Below are positions 1 to 7,149 of a stretch of DNA of 17,289 nt, one piece after another. Location of the stretch: positions 1-17,289 of the forward strand of contig JBJMIW010000164.1 in the NCBI GenBank assembly GCA_045806665.1, given 5' to 3'. The stretch's first letter is position 1, and every line of letters starts with the position of its first letter. A program made the position numbers and the translations under genes. Below the pieces are notes generated by a model that did no database searches, was not told the DNA's origin, and saw only the letters and a list, made by a program, of their open reading frames with translations. The DNA comes from Actinoallomurus sp045806665. Lineage in GTDB: Bacteria; Actinomycetota; Actinomycetes; Streptosporangiales; Streptosporangiaceae.

Positions 1-487
1 CTGGGTCGGTCGGCGATGTGATCTTCAATTTCTGGGATTAGATGTGAGGAACTGGTCCACTCGACGGGCCGTAGAGCGCCTCGTCGGCGTACGTACGCCA
101 CAGCCCCCCTCCGCCTGGTCATCCCCTCCGTCGTCGTCCCACCCGGCGGGGAGCGGGCCAGGCCACGGTGGTGAAGGTGGAGCACTCCACGACTGAACGA
201 CCTTCGCCACCGTGGCCTGGTCTGCTCGGCTTGGCCTAGGGCGACGGCGACGGGATGACCAGGAGGAAGTCGCACCGTGCGGACGATCCACGGACTCTTA
301 CCGCCGCTGGCAGGCCGTCGGCAAGTGGGGCGGCAACCTCGCACTGGGAGCGGTGATGACGTCGTACCCTGGACCAGGACCGCCGGAGCCGCCGGAGCGT
401 CTGATCGGAGCCAGTGCAGTATGTGTGCAATGATCGCACCGGGCCGCAGACGGCCCAGCAGGTCCGCTAGGCTCTGACCAGCGTCAA
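1..487. other. Non-coding left edge before tRNA-Arg
   Basis: No convincing protein gene is seen here. The reading frames are short, overlap on both strands and resemble no family. The only clear structure is the palindromic repeat at 117-260, listed separately. The stretch 261-487 shows nothing I can name. Confidence 0.5.
117..260 (-). repeat. Long structured palindromic repeat, copy 1
   Basis: This copy lies inverted relative to the other two. Its ends are an inverted repeat (GGTCATCCCC at 117-126, GGGATGACC at 252-260). The centre is a 21-bp stem (158-178 with 200-220) whose arms pair perfectly except for one G-T wobble, around a 21-nt loop. Read on the minus strand, it shares with copies 2 and 3 a mini-hairpin of the form GGC-NAA-GCC, the sequence AGCAGACC, the stem base GGCGAAGGT, the loop start CGTTC and the tail GGGTGGGACGACG. 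The middle of the stem (ACGGTG) differs from the other copies, yet both arms still match each other. It contains no transposase gene. Confidence 0.85.
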
Positions 488-560
488 GCCCTCGTAGCTC
501 AGGGGATAGAGCAACGGTTTCCTAAACCGTGTGCCGCAGGTTCGAATCCTGCCGGGGGCA
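488..560 (+). tRNA. tRNA-Arg (anticodon CCT)
   Basis: A full cloverleaf can be folded. The acceptor stem is GCCCTCG with CGGGGGC (one T-G pair), the D-arm carries AGCTCAGGGGATAGAGCA, the anticodon stem is ACGGT/ACCGT around loop TTCCTAA, and the T-arm is GCAGG-TTCGAAT-CCTGC. The anticodon CCT reads the AGG arginine codon. The discriminator is A at 560, followed by CCC, so CCA is not encoded. The gene looks intact, unlike the tRNA pieces further right. Confidence 0.95.
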
Positions 561-576
561 CCCACCTGATCAAGGA

Positions 577-617
577 AAACCCTGGCTGACCAGCACGAAC
601 ACCGGTCACCGGGGTTT
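577..617 (+). terminator. Possible terminator hairpin after tRNA-Arg
   Basis: AAACCCTGG (577-585) can pair with CCGGGGTTT (609-617) over nine positions with one T-G pair, leaving a long loop of 23 nt. It lies 16 nt after the tRNA end, where transcription of the tRNA should stop. There is no strong U tract, so this is tentative. Confidence 0.35.
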
Positions 618-855
618 CGTGTGTGTGCAGCTATGCGCCACCGAAAGCAACCCTCAGCCGGTGGTCGCGGGATATACGCGGGATGAAACCGGGGCGTCGG
701 CCCAGGTCAGCCCGAGGAAAACGACGGGCCCAGGGATGAACCGGAGCTCACGGACGGCCGCAAGGGGCTTTGCCTGCTGTCAGGCGAGAGGCTGACGACA
801 CGGGCGCACGCCAGGGACCCGCCTCACCGTCGCAGGACAGCGCAAAACAGCCGGT

Positions 856-1386
856 TCAGGCCGCATCATGCAGGTCGGTGGCTGTCAGGAGTGACAGCAG
901 ACCGATCCCCGCGGCGGAGAGCGTCTCAGCGCCGCCCTGCTCGCGGTCGATTACACACAGCGCCTGACTGATCTGCGCACCCAAGCCGCGAAGGTCCGTG
1001 GTGGAGAGCACGATTTGGCCGCCGCTGGTCACCACGTCCTCGACCACAAGGACCCGCCGCCCCGCGACATCGGCGCCCTCCGCCAGGCGGCACGTCCCGT
1101 ACGGCTTTGCCTGCTTGCGGACGAACGCGCACGGCAGACCGGTTTGCCGGCTCAGAGCGGTGACTACGGGGATGCCGCCCATCTCCAGCCCGGCCAGCAC
1201 TTCAGTCTCCGGGGGTACGAGCGGAGCCATCGCCCGAGTGATGTCGTCGAGCAGAACGGGGTCGCTCTCGAACCGGTACTTGTCGAAGTACTCAGTAGCG
1301 GTCTGTCCTGAACGGAGCACGAAGTGGCCTGTCAGGTGGGCTGCGGAGTAGATCCGCCGAGCCAGTTCCGGGCGCGTCACAGGCAA
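856..1386 (-). CDS. pyrE: Orotate phosphoribosyltransferase
   Basis: This cytoplasmic enzyme of pyrimidine synthesis joins orotate and PRPP to give orotidine monophosphate and pyrophosphate. The 176-residue product has the type I phosphoribosyltransferase fold. The PRPP-binding loop reads VLVVEDVVTSGG (about residues 111-122), and the N-terminal FDKYRFESDP segment and the GLEMGGIPV segment are typical of the actinobacterial form. Length fits actinobacterial PyrE, which is shorter than the enterobacterial enzyme. The start shown is TTG at 1386, with GGAAG five bases upstream; a GTG at 1380 is a fair alternative. It stands alone rather than in a pyr operon, tail-on to the tRNA-Arg gene and downstream of the acylase gene on the same strand, about 90 bases away. 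Confidence 0.93.
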   Translation of the reverse strand: MPVTRPELARRIYSAAHLTGHFVLRSGQTATEYFDKYRFESDPVLLDDITRAMAPLVPPETEVLAGLEMGGIPVVTALSRQTGLPCAFVRKQAKPYGTCRLAEGADVAGRRVLVVEDVVTSGGQIVLSTTDLRGLGAQISQALCVIDREQGGAETLSAAGIGLLSLLTATDLHDAA

Positions 1387-1432
1387 CCAGTCTTCCAGCT
1401 AAATACTGATCTTGATGCGGATCTCACGGGCC

Positions 1433-1464
1433 CTCGAAGAAGCAAGAATTACCTGCTTTCTTTG
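1433..1464 (-). terminator. Possible terminator of the acylase gene
   Basis: On the minus strand AAGAAAGCA and TGCTTCTT can form a stem with one bulged base around GGTAATTCT, followed by CGAGGG rather than a T run. It lies just past the acylase stop codon and before pyrE, so it may separate the two transcripts. The stem is short and imperfect. Confidence 0.3.
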
Positions 1465-1476
1465 TCGGGAGCTGGA

Positions 1477-3744
1477 TCAAGCCGGGTTCAGGAGGATGCG
1501 TTCGTCGAGGTTCCGCTCCACGGACTCGCGGCTGTAGAGCAGCGGGAACGCCTCGTCGGCGGCCCAGCTTTCGAACAGGTCGTGGTGATGAGGACTGTTC
1601 GGGACGCCGGACTGGCCCGGGGAGTTCATCGCCACCGACGCGTCCCAGGCCCCCACATCGATGACCAGCCTGAACGTCGCGCCGCCCGACTGACGGAAGT
1701 CGGGCGTGTACGGGGTGCTGCCAACGGTGTCGCCGCTGCCGCCGCGCGGCACCGGTCCGACCGACGGCCCGTATTCTCCCAGCGGATGGCGCGGTTCGGC
1801 CTGGTGCAGCCGGCCCCACGCCCAGGACTCCATGCCGCCCAGCAGCCCTTCGACCTCCGCGACCGCGTCCGCGAGCGTCGAGAGCATGATCTTCGGCAGC
1901 GTGCCGGGGGGGCCCAGGCGGTCGCCGGGACACAGCAGGAGGCGAAGGTCCACACGGGCGTCCGCGGCCTCTTCCCCGGCGGGAAGGATGCGGGCGAGCG
2001 CCTGGGCGCGCCGGTCGGGCGGGACCAGGCTCGTCAGTGCCGCATCGAGCACGGCGGGCCGCAGGTGCCGCCAGTACCAGACCTCGAACAGCGCGGCCGC
2101 GCCCGAGTCGGCGGACAGCGTCGCGTCCCATTGCCTCAGCAGGCCCAGCGCCTTGGTGATTTCGGCGTCGTCGCTGGTCAGATCGGACAGCAGCGGCTGG
2201 ATCCGCCGCGCGGGCAGGCTGACGTAGTCGGTCTGCAGGCGGACGCAGTCGGCGACCGTCCAGCCGGTGCGCGAGCCGAGTTCCTCGGCGATGCGTTCGT
2301 GCCGGAACGGGGCGTACCAGTCGTGGGTCACCGTGTGGGGATAGCCGTCGGGCAGGTTCAGCTGGTTGGCGGTCGCGAACCAGCCCTGCTCCGGGTCCCG
2401 TACGGACGTCAGGTCGTCCATGTGATGGAAGCCGTCCCATTCGTACCGGCCGTCGCCGGGCACGGGCAGGCTGCCGTCCCAGTTGACGCGTCTGGGTACG
2501 AGGCCGGCGGGACGCCAGCCGATCGTGCCGTCGGGCGCGGCGTACACCTGGTTCTCCCCCGGCGCGCCCCAGCGGCTCATCGCGGCGACGAACTCCTCCG
2601 GCCCGCTCGCGCCCATGTAGTCCATGCTGCCCAGGTAGGGTGCCATGCCCGGCTCAAGCCAGGCCGCGCGTACGGCGAAGGCCGTGTCCCGATCGTCCCG
2701 TTCGTAGATCACCGGACCGTGCCGCGTGAACCACAGCTCGATCTCCACCGGTTCGCCGCCCCGGACGGGCACCGTCTCGCGCACGCACTCCATCCGCTCC
2801 CAGTGCCCCTGGTAGGCGTACTCGCGGCGATCGGCGGGGTTGGTCCGGTAGACGTACAGATCCTCCTGATCGATGGGAAAAATCGTCAGCCCGAAGGCGA
2901 TCCGGCCGTTGTGCCCGATGGAGATGCCGGGCAACGCCGGCTCACCCCCGCCGATGACATCGAGGCCGGGGGCGGACAGGTGGGCGATGTAGCGCAGCGC
3001 CGGAAGGGTGACGGCGCGGTGCGGGTCGTTGGCGAGCAGCGGACGCCCGGATGCCGTACGGGACGGCCCGATCACCCAGTTGTTGCTGCCGTCGAGCCCG
3101 CTCGGCCCTTTCGCGCCGAGGCCGGTGTTGGTCGCCAGGTGGTACACGCGCAGGACGTCGTCCGGGATGACGGAAAGGTCTAGCCCCTCGGGCACCCGAA
3201 GGTCATGCGCGGGTTCACGTACGCGCCGCAGGTCCTCCACGTCCGCCCCATGGTCGCGCAGGGTCAGCGCCCTCGAGACCTCCTGCGCCAGGTTGGAGAA
3301 GAGCCCGTGACTGCGGATCCGCGTGACGTCGGCCGGATCCCAGTACTCGGGGAGGTAGTCCATCGCGGTGAACTCTGGCGGGAGAAGGCTTCGGTCCTGT
3401 CGGCACAGAGCGACGAAGGCGTTGATGCCCCGCACGAACGCGCTGGTCACCCGCTTGGTGTCGGAACCGTACGCGAGCCATTCGGCGTGCATGTCGCCTC
3501 GGTAGAGGAAGAGCCGCGCGGCGCGGTCCTGCTCGACGTACGTCTCGCCGAAGACCTCCGAGAGCAGCCCGAGCCCGCGCCGGCGCCACAGGTCGATCTG
3601 GAACAACCGGTCACGGGCGGCGTTGAAGCCCTGCGCGACGAACAGGTCATCCCGCGACTCCGCGTACACATGCGGCACACCCCACCGGTCGATGAGGATC
3701 TCGACGGACGATGACAACCCGGGAACGACGTACGTAGTGGTCAC
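1477..3744 (-). CDS. Penicillin acylase family Ntn hydrolase
   Basis: This family hydrolyses amide bonds between an acyl chain and an amine, such as beta-lactam side chains, acyl-homoserine lactones or other N-acyl compounds. The 755-residue product has the full precursor layout: an alpha part, then GLDGSNNW, whose Ser220 would become the N-terminal nucleophile of the beta chain after self-cleavage. Further family marks are the N-terminal DRWGVPHVYA and QGFNAARDRLFQIDLWRR, GHNGRIAFGLT after the nucleophile, and ATANQLNLPD, which fits the oxyanion-hole Asn. Many relatives are exported, but no signal peptide is seen at this N-terminus, so it may act inside the cell. The start is GTG with no clear ribosome site; a TAGTGT motif six bases upstream suggests a leaderless mRNA. 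The substrate cannot be told from sequence. Confidence 0.92.
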   Translation of the reverse strand: MTTTYVVPGLSSSVEILIDRWGVPHVYAESRDDLFVAQGFNAARDRLFQIDLWRRRGLGLLSEVFGETYVEQDRAARLFLYRGDMHAEWLAYGSDTKRVTSAFVRGINAFVALCRQDRSLLPPEFTAMDYLPEYWDPADVTRIRSHGLFSNLAQEVSRALTLRDHGADVEDLRRVREPAHDLRVPEGLDLSVIPDDVLRVYHLATNTGLGAKGPSGLDGSNNWVIGPSRTASGRPLLANDPHRAVTLPALRYIAHLSAPGLDVIGGGEPALPGISIGHNGRIAFGLTIFPIDQEDLYVYRTNPADRREYAYQGHWERMECVRETVPVRGGEPVEIELWFTRHGPVIYERDDRDTAFAVRAAWLEPGMAPYLGSMDYMGASGPEEFVAAMSRWGAPGENQVYAAPDGTIGWRPAGLVPRRVNWDGSLPVPGDGRYEWDGFHHMDDLTSVRDPEQGWFATANQLNLPDGYPHTVTHDWYAPFRHERIAEELGSRTGWTVADCVRLQTDYVSLPARRIQPLLSDLTSDDAEITKALGLLRQWDATLSADSGAAALFEVWYWRHLRPAVLDAALTSLVPPDRRAQALARILPAGEEAADARVDLRLLLCPGDRLGPPGTLPKIMLSTLADAVAEVEGLLGGMESWAWGRLHQAEPRHPLGEYGPSVGPVPRGGSGDTVGSTPYTPDFRQSGGATFRLVIDVGAWDASVAMNSPGQSGVPNSPHHHDLFESWAADEAFPLLYSRESVERNLDERILLNPA

Positions 3745-3883
3745 CTTGCCACACTAGGCGCCAGATGGCACTGAGGTCTGGTCCATTTCCATGGTGGACT
3801 CCCGGGCCAATTCGGCGGCCGCCCGGCTCCGCGTTCGGTACCGACCTGCATCGGGAACTGTACGGAGCACCGCGACGACTCCT

Positions 3884-4174
3884 TCAGCCCGGCTCGTCGT
3901 CTATCGTCCGGTCCCGACCCGCGATCACACCTGCCACCATCTGCGGCACGAGCAGCCCCGCCATCAGCGCGAGTGGCAGGTCACAGACCTTCCGACAACA
4001 CGCCGCACCGTGACCCAGTCGCCGTGTGACCTCCCTTCGATGGCGCATGCTGGCGTGCAGGAGCAGTGTCGCGCCGGTGTACCGCAGGGCGGCTCGGCGT
4101 TGAACTCGCCAGAGAATCCGCTTGACAACGCCTTCCTTTTCAAGAAGTTCTTCCTCTGAGTTCTTCCAGGTCAA
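3884..4174 (-). CDS. Doubtful small protein with one possible membrane segment
   Basis: I do not recognise this 96-residue reading frame. It starts at TTG, has no well-placed ribosome site (a GGAGGG lies too far upstream), and begins with a charged stretch rich in Glu and Lys. A hydrophobic stretch near residues 66-85 (LPLALMAGLLVPQMVAGVIA) could cross the membrane. Codon third positions are fairly GC-rich, as expected of real genes here, which is the main reason to list it. An overlapping frame on the other strand is equally long, so this may be chance. Confidence 0.25.
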   Translation of the reverse strand: MTWKNSEEELLEKEGVVKRILWRVQRRAALRYTGATLLLHASMRHRREVTRRLGHGAACCRKVCDLPLALMAGLLVPQMVAGVIAGRDRTIDDEPG

Positions 4175-4306
4175 CCGGCACGGCCCCCGCCCTCCATCGG
4201 TCGTATCAATTGATCTTGGTCTGCTGTAGTCCTACTCGGCGAGTGGGTGGACTACGGCCATCAGACGGCAGCCCCTGCTTCTGTGATCATGGATGCTGTC
4301 GAAGAT

Positions 4307-4535
4307 GCCTCCGGCGGGGGCGCTCCGGCTCGGGGATGGCCCAAGAGCGCACGGTGCGCAGGTGGACAGTGGTTGAAGTGGAAGCCGGGTCATCCCCTCT
4401 ACCGCCGCCCCAGGCAAAGCCAAGCAGACCAGGCCCCAGGGGCGAAGGTCGTTCGTCCGGTAGGGCGTTCCACCTAATGGCACCCCTGGGGCCTGGCCCG
4501 CTCCCCAGAGGATGGGACGACGGCACAGGGAGACC
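4307..4535 (+). repeat. Long structured palindromic repeat, copy 2, with left extension
   Basis: The core runs from GGTCATCCCC (4388) to GAGACC (4535). Its central stem is CCAGGCCCCAGGGG (4429-4442) pairing with its complement near 4483-4496, then a partly broken lower stem. The shared blocks GGCAAAGCC, AAGCAGACC, GCGAAGGTCGTTC and GGGACGACGG are all present. Upstream, GCCTCCGGCGGGGG (4307-4320) and CTCGGGGATGGCC are shared with copy 3, so the unit is longer in these two copies. The stem middle differs from copies 1 and 3 but is self-complementary. The 3' arm carries a small alteration (TAATGG in place of TTC), making this the least regular copy. Confidence 0.82.
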
Positions 4536-4723
4536 TGGCCGGGAGAAGTGTCTGCGGGCCGCAGTAACCGCTCGTGTCGGTTCCGGAAGGTTTCCACGCC
4601 GCTGTCGACGAACACATCCGCTGAGTCACGGCCCTGGTCGTAGTGGCACCTACCTCGACCGATCTCCTGGGTGGGCTGCTGACGGGTGCCAAGCCCGACC
4701 TATCACGTCCAAGCGAGTGCGCA

Positions 4724-5137
4724 CTAACCGAGCTGAGCCAGCCGGATGTGATTGCCGGACGGGTCACGGAAGGAGGTGTCGATGCCGTACGGCTGCTCGG
4801 TGGGCTCCTCGACGAACTCGACGCCTCGGCCGCGGAGGTCTTTGTACGTCGTGTGGACGTCATCGGTGGTCAAGAAGATGGTTCCGGCGAAGCCCTTGGC
4901 CATGAGGCCGCGTACCTGATCGGCGGTTTCGGTGTCCATGACCGGCGCGCCAGGAATCGCCATCAGCGTGATGGCGACGTCGGGCTGGCCGACCGGGCCG
5001 ACGGCGAGCCAGCGGAAGCCGCCCATCTCGGCCATGGTCACGTCGGCGCGTACCTCCATGCCGAGCTTGTGGGTGTAGAACTCGAGCGCCGCGTCCTGGT
5101 CGTGCACCCAAAGCTGCACGGTGCTGATCTTGATCAT
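4724..5137 (-). CDS. VOC family (glyoxalase/bleomycin resistance fold) protein
   Basis: The 137-residue product fits one vicinal-oxygen-chelate domain made of two beta-alpha-beta-beta-beta modules. It opens with VQLWVHDQDAALEFYTHKLG, the usual first strand and helix, and closes with SFRDPSGNHIRLAQ, the usual last strands. Members include metal-dependent isomerases, dioxygenases and drug-binding proteins; the exact role here is unknown. The terminal acidic ligand seen in true glyoxalases is not evident (the strand reads HIRL), so metal catalysis is uncertain. The ATG has a GGGAG site eight bases upstream. It follows the AraC-type regulator on the same strand after 85 bases, a frequent pairing in actinobacteria, so the two are probably co-transcribed. 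Confidence 0.88.
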   Translation of the reverse strand: MIKISTVQLWVHDQDAALEFYTHKLGMEVRADVTMAEMGGFRWLAVGPVGQPDVAITLMAIPGAPVMDTETADQVRGLMAKGFAGTIFLTTDDVHTTYKDLRGRGVEFVEEPTEQPYGIDTSFRDPSGNHIRLAQLG

Positions 5138-5222
5138 GGGGAGTTCTCCCAGCTAGACGGTTTTTTTGCCGCGTTCAAAGCTAGCCAGGCGGCAACGCGG
5201 CGTCTTCTCGAAACGTCCGGTT

Positions 5223-5678
5223 TCATCGTGAGGTCGGTCGGCGCGGGTTGGTCGGGGCATTACGAGGGCGCCCGAACACCCGCAGCACGCACGCCGGGAC
5301 CATCGCGTACGTGGCGGCGGGCGGGAACGCCGTGCGATACGCCGTCGGCGACATCCCGTACGTGCGGGTGAAGCTGGTGGTGAACGAGCCGACACTCTGC
5401 AGGCCGACGGACACGCATATGTCGGCGACCGACCGGTCCGTGGTGCGCAGCAGTGCCGCGGCGCGTTCCAGGCGGCGGGTCAGCAGGTACGCGTGCGGGG
5501 ACTCGCCGAACGCGCGGCGGAACTCCTGGCTGAAGTGGGCGCGCGACAGCCCGGCGGCGCGGGCGAGGTCCACGACGGTCAGCTCCTCGAAGTACCGCGC
5601 GTCGGCCAGATCCTTGGCGCGCAGCAGGTGGCGCGCCGGTGGCACGGAGCCCATGGTGCCCCAGTATCGCCGGTTCAC
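5223..5678 (-). CDS. AraC-family transcriptional regulator
   Basis: The 151-residue DNA-binding protein is essentially the AraC double helix-turn-helix domain with short tails and no N-terminal ligand domain. The first HTH covers TVVDLARAAGLSRAHFSQEF (about residues 34-53). The second contains SVADICVSVGLQSVGSFTTS and ends in the family signature RTYGMSPTAYR (about residues 104-114). Such short forms commonly sit beside a VOC gene, here directly downstream. The start used is GTG; a nearby ATG eight codons in is an alternative. The target is unknown, but control of the adjoining VOC gene is the natural guess. Confidence 0.9.
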   Translation of the reverse strand: MNRRYWGTMGSVPPARHLLRAKDLADARYFEELTVVDLARAAGLSRAHFSQEFRRAFGESPHAYLLTRRLERAAALLRTTDRSVADICVSVGLQSVGSFTTSFTRTYGMSPTAYRTAFPPAATYAMVPACVLRVFGRPRNAPTNPRRPTSR

Positions 5679-5784
5679 GCGCTGACGTGGCCAACCTTGG
5701 CCCCTCGAATGTCTTTTGCGAAGATCGCCCGGGTTCTACGATCCGCACACGTCGTGGTCTACGAATCTCCCCGGAAGACCCCTG

Positions 5785-5910
5785 ATGCGACAAGGACGTC
5801 TTCTCATATCACTGGTCGCCGCCGCGGCCTTGGTCGGCGGGGCGGTCCCCGCCCTCGCGGCGCCGTCTCCAAAACCGTCGCTCCTGCCTCACTCATCCAA
5901 TCGCCGGTAG
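5785..5910 (+). pseudogene. Signal peptide remnant of a secreted protein
   Basis: A GGAAG site stands seven bases before an ATG that opens a textbook Sec signal peptide: MRQGR, a hydrophobic core LLISLVAAAALVGG, then AVPALAAP with a likely cut after ALA. The frame stops only about a dozen residues after that site, giving 41 residues in all. The start of an exported protein is therefore present but the mature domain is missing. Just to the right begins a thioesterase remnant on the other strand, so a rearrangement near 5890-5930 probably cut both. A genuine short secreted peptide cannot be excluded. Confidence 0.55.
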
Positions 5911-6113
5911 TCCCTGCGACCGTACCGATTCGTGGATTTATTCACGATCGTGTAATGGTCGGCCCCGATAGTTCGCACGGTCAGCCCACCGCCTGCAACC
6001 GCGGTCCAGTCCGCGATGACCCGCGCGTGATCCGCTCTGTCTTCCGCGAGCACCAGAAGAGACGGCCGCGCTTTGATGGCGGACGCCCTACGCCGGTTCG
6101 TCCCTGGCCCCAC
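5889..6113 (-). pseudogene. Thioesterase C-terminal fragment
   Basis: The 74-residue frame contains SLLVLAEDRADHARVIADW followed by GGLTVRTIGADHYTIV. This resembles the end of alpha/beta-hydrolase thioesterases of nonribosomal peptide and polyketide synthases, where a strand is followed by an HYSIL-like segment carrying the catalytic His (here DHYTI). The nucleophile Ser domain is absent, and after the His the sequence loses resemblance and stops, so only a scrap remains. The start shown (GTG) is simply the first available one. The family match is by eye and moderate. Confidence 0.42.
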
Positions 6114-6326
6114 ACCGGTGGAAGTCGTGACCTTCGGTGCTGATCACCCGAAGCGATCACCAGCGGCTCTTGCCGTCCATGATCACGATGCTGTCAACCC
6201 CTGCCAACGGCGTGCCATTAGCGTGCCAGTAGTGGCGGTGATCAAGAGGGAAACAGGGGAACAACGGATCATGAAACGAAACGGCCCCCACCCGCGTTCG
6301 TGCAGGTAGGAGGCCCTCCGATCAGG

Positions 6327-6389
6327 TGGTGGCGGGTCCAGGATTCGAACCTGGGTAGGCTGAGCCGACGGATTTACAGCCCGTCCCCT
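6327..6389 (-). other. 3' part of a tRNA-Tyr gene (attachment-site-like remnant)
   Basis: Read on the minus strand, the fragment holds the end of the D-arm (AGGGGACGGG), anticodon arm ACGGG-CTGTAAA-TCCGT (anticodon GTA, Tyr), a long variable arm (CGGCTCAGCCTA, class II), T-arm CCAGG-TTCGAAT-CCTGG, acceptor strand ACCCGCC, A and CCA. The first acceptor strand (GGCGGGT expected) and a proper 5' D-stem are absent upstream. It is therefore a 3' fragment, as left at one end of an element integrated in a tRNA gene. By that model the element would lie at higher coordinates. Confidence 0.8.
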
Positions 6390-6554
6390 GTACGGCCGGA
6401 GTTGTGGCCGAAGGTCGAGATTTTCTGCCCGGCGGCCGAGCCCGATCACAGCACATACTGGCAGATCGACAAGCAAGCGAGCACGCTCATGGCGCTCCGG
6501 CGTCCACAGGCCGCCGCGTACGGGAGCGCTTCACTTACTCACACGGAGATCACC

Positions 6555-6863
6555 GTGACCGCAAGCATGCGACTGTTCGTTGTCGGGGGCGTTCTGCTGC
6601 TGGCCGGCCTGGGTGTCGGGTTCTTCCCACTCCAGAGTGCCGGGCTCAACTGCGGGCCGGCGTTCGGCGGGGCGAGCGGCAGCGATGGCACAGACATCCC
6701 CATTGAGGGGGCGCGGATATCGGGCCGCCTGGGGCCGGACACCTGTGGCGATGACCGCGGCAATATGCGCATGGCGGCGATTGGGCTTCTCGTCGCAGCC
6801 GGCGTGTCGGCTGCCGGTGGTTGGGTGGTCGCCAGTGCGGGGAACGAACGCGGCCGCAAGTAA
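6555..6863 (+). CDS. Small two-helix membrane protein with a cysteine pair
   Basis: I chose GTG 6555 because GGAG lies six bases upstream; the frame is open further left only because it reads through the antisense of the tRNA-Tyr fragment. The 102-residue product has a first membrane helix (about residues 7-25, LFVVGGVLLLAGLGVGFF), an outer loop with NCGPAF and DTCGDD whose two cysteines could form a disulfide, and a second helix near residues 76-95 (IGLLVAAGVSAAGGWVVA) ending in a basic tail. Similar small proteins are common in actinobacteria with no known role. It begins just right of the tRNA-Tyr fragment, so it may be island cargo. Confidence 0.7.
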   Translation: MTASMRLFVVGGVLLLAGLGVGFFPLQSAGLNCGPAFGGASGSDGTDIPIEGARISGRLGPDTCGDDRGNMRMAAIGLLVAAGVSAAGGWVVASAGNERGRK

Positions 6864-7149
6864 TCGCCGTCCGTGCAATTAGCTACGGTGATCAAGGGAC
6901 AACAGCGGTCACTCGCGGGCACATGCCCGCCCAGGTCAGCCCCCCATATCGACAAGAGCGGCATGCTTTGCATTTGCAAGCAGGAAGTCAGAGGTTGGAG
7001 CGTGCTGGTTATCGATGGCTGCGACCAGGAGGCTTGACCACCCGGAAGCGCTGGGCGACGACGACGAGCGTGGCATCGTCAATCACGGCGGACTGCCAAC
7101 GCCACAGAAGCTCGGAAGCCAACTGGGGCGGTGTGATCAACTTGGGTGT

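Larger units (their letters stand above)
3745..4723. other. Long spacer between VOC gene and acylase gene
   Basis: Nearly 1 kb without a secure gene. It holds a doubtful minus-strand reading frame (3884-4174) and copy 2 of the palindromic repeat with its left extension (4307-4535). The rest shows no recognisable RNA or protein gene. Confidence 0.5.

Noticed and set aside
1324..3183. 619-codon plus-strand reading frame
   Set aside because: It is the complement of the penicillin acylase and part of pyrE; Arg/Gly/Val-rich composition and no family resemblance, whereas the other strand has clear motifs.
6300..6554. N-terminal extension of the small membrane protein (VQDSNLGRLSRRIYS)
   Set aside because: This peptide is the translated antisense of the tRNA-Tyr fragment, a common false annotation; GTG 6555 has its own ribosome site.
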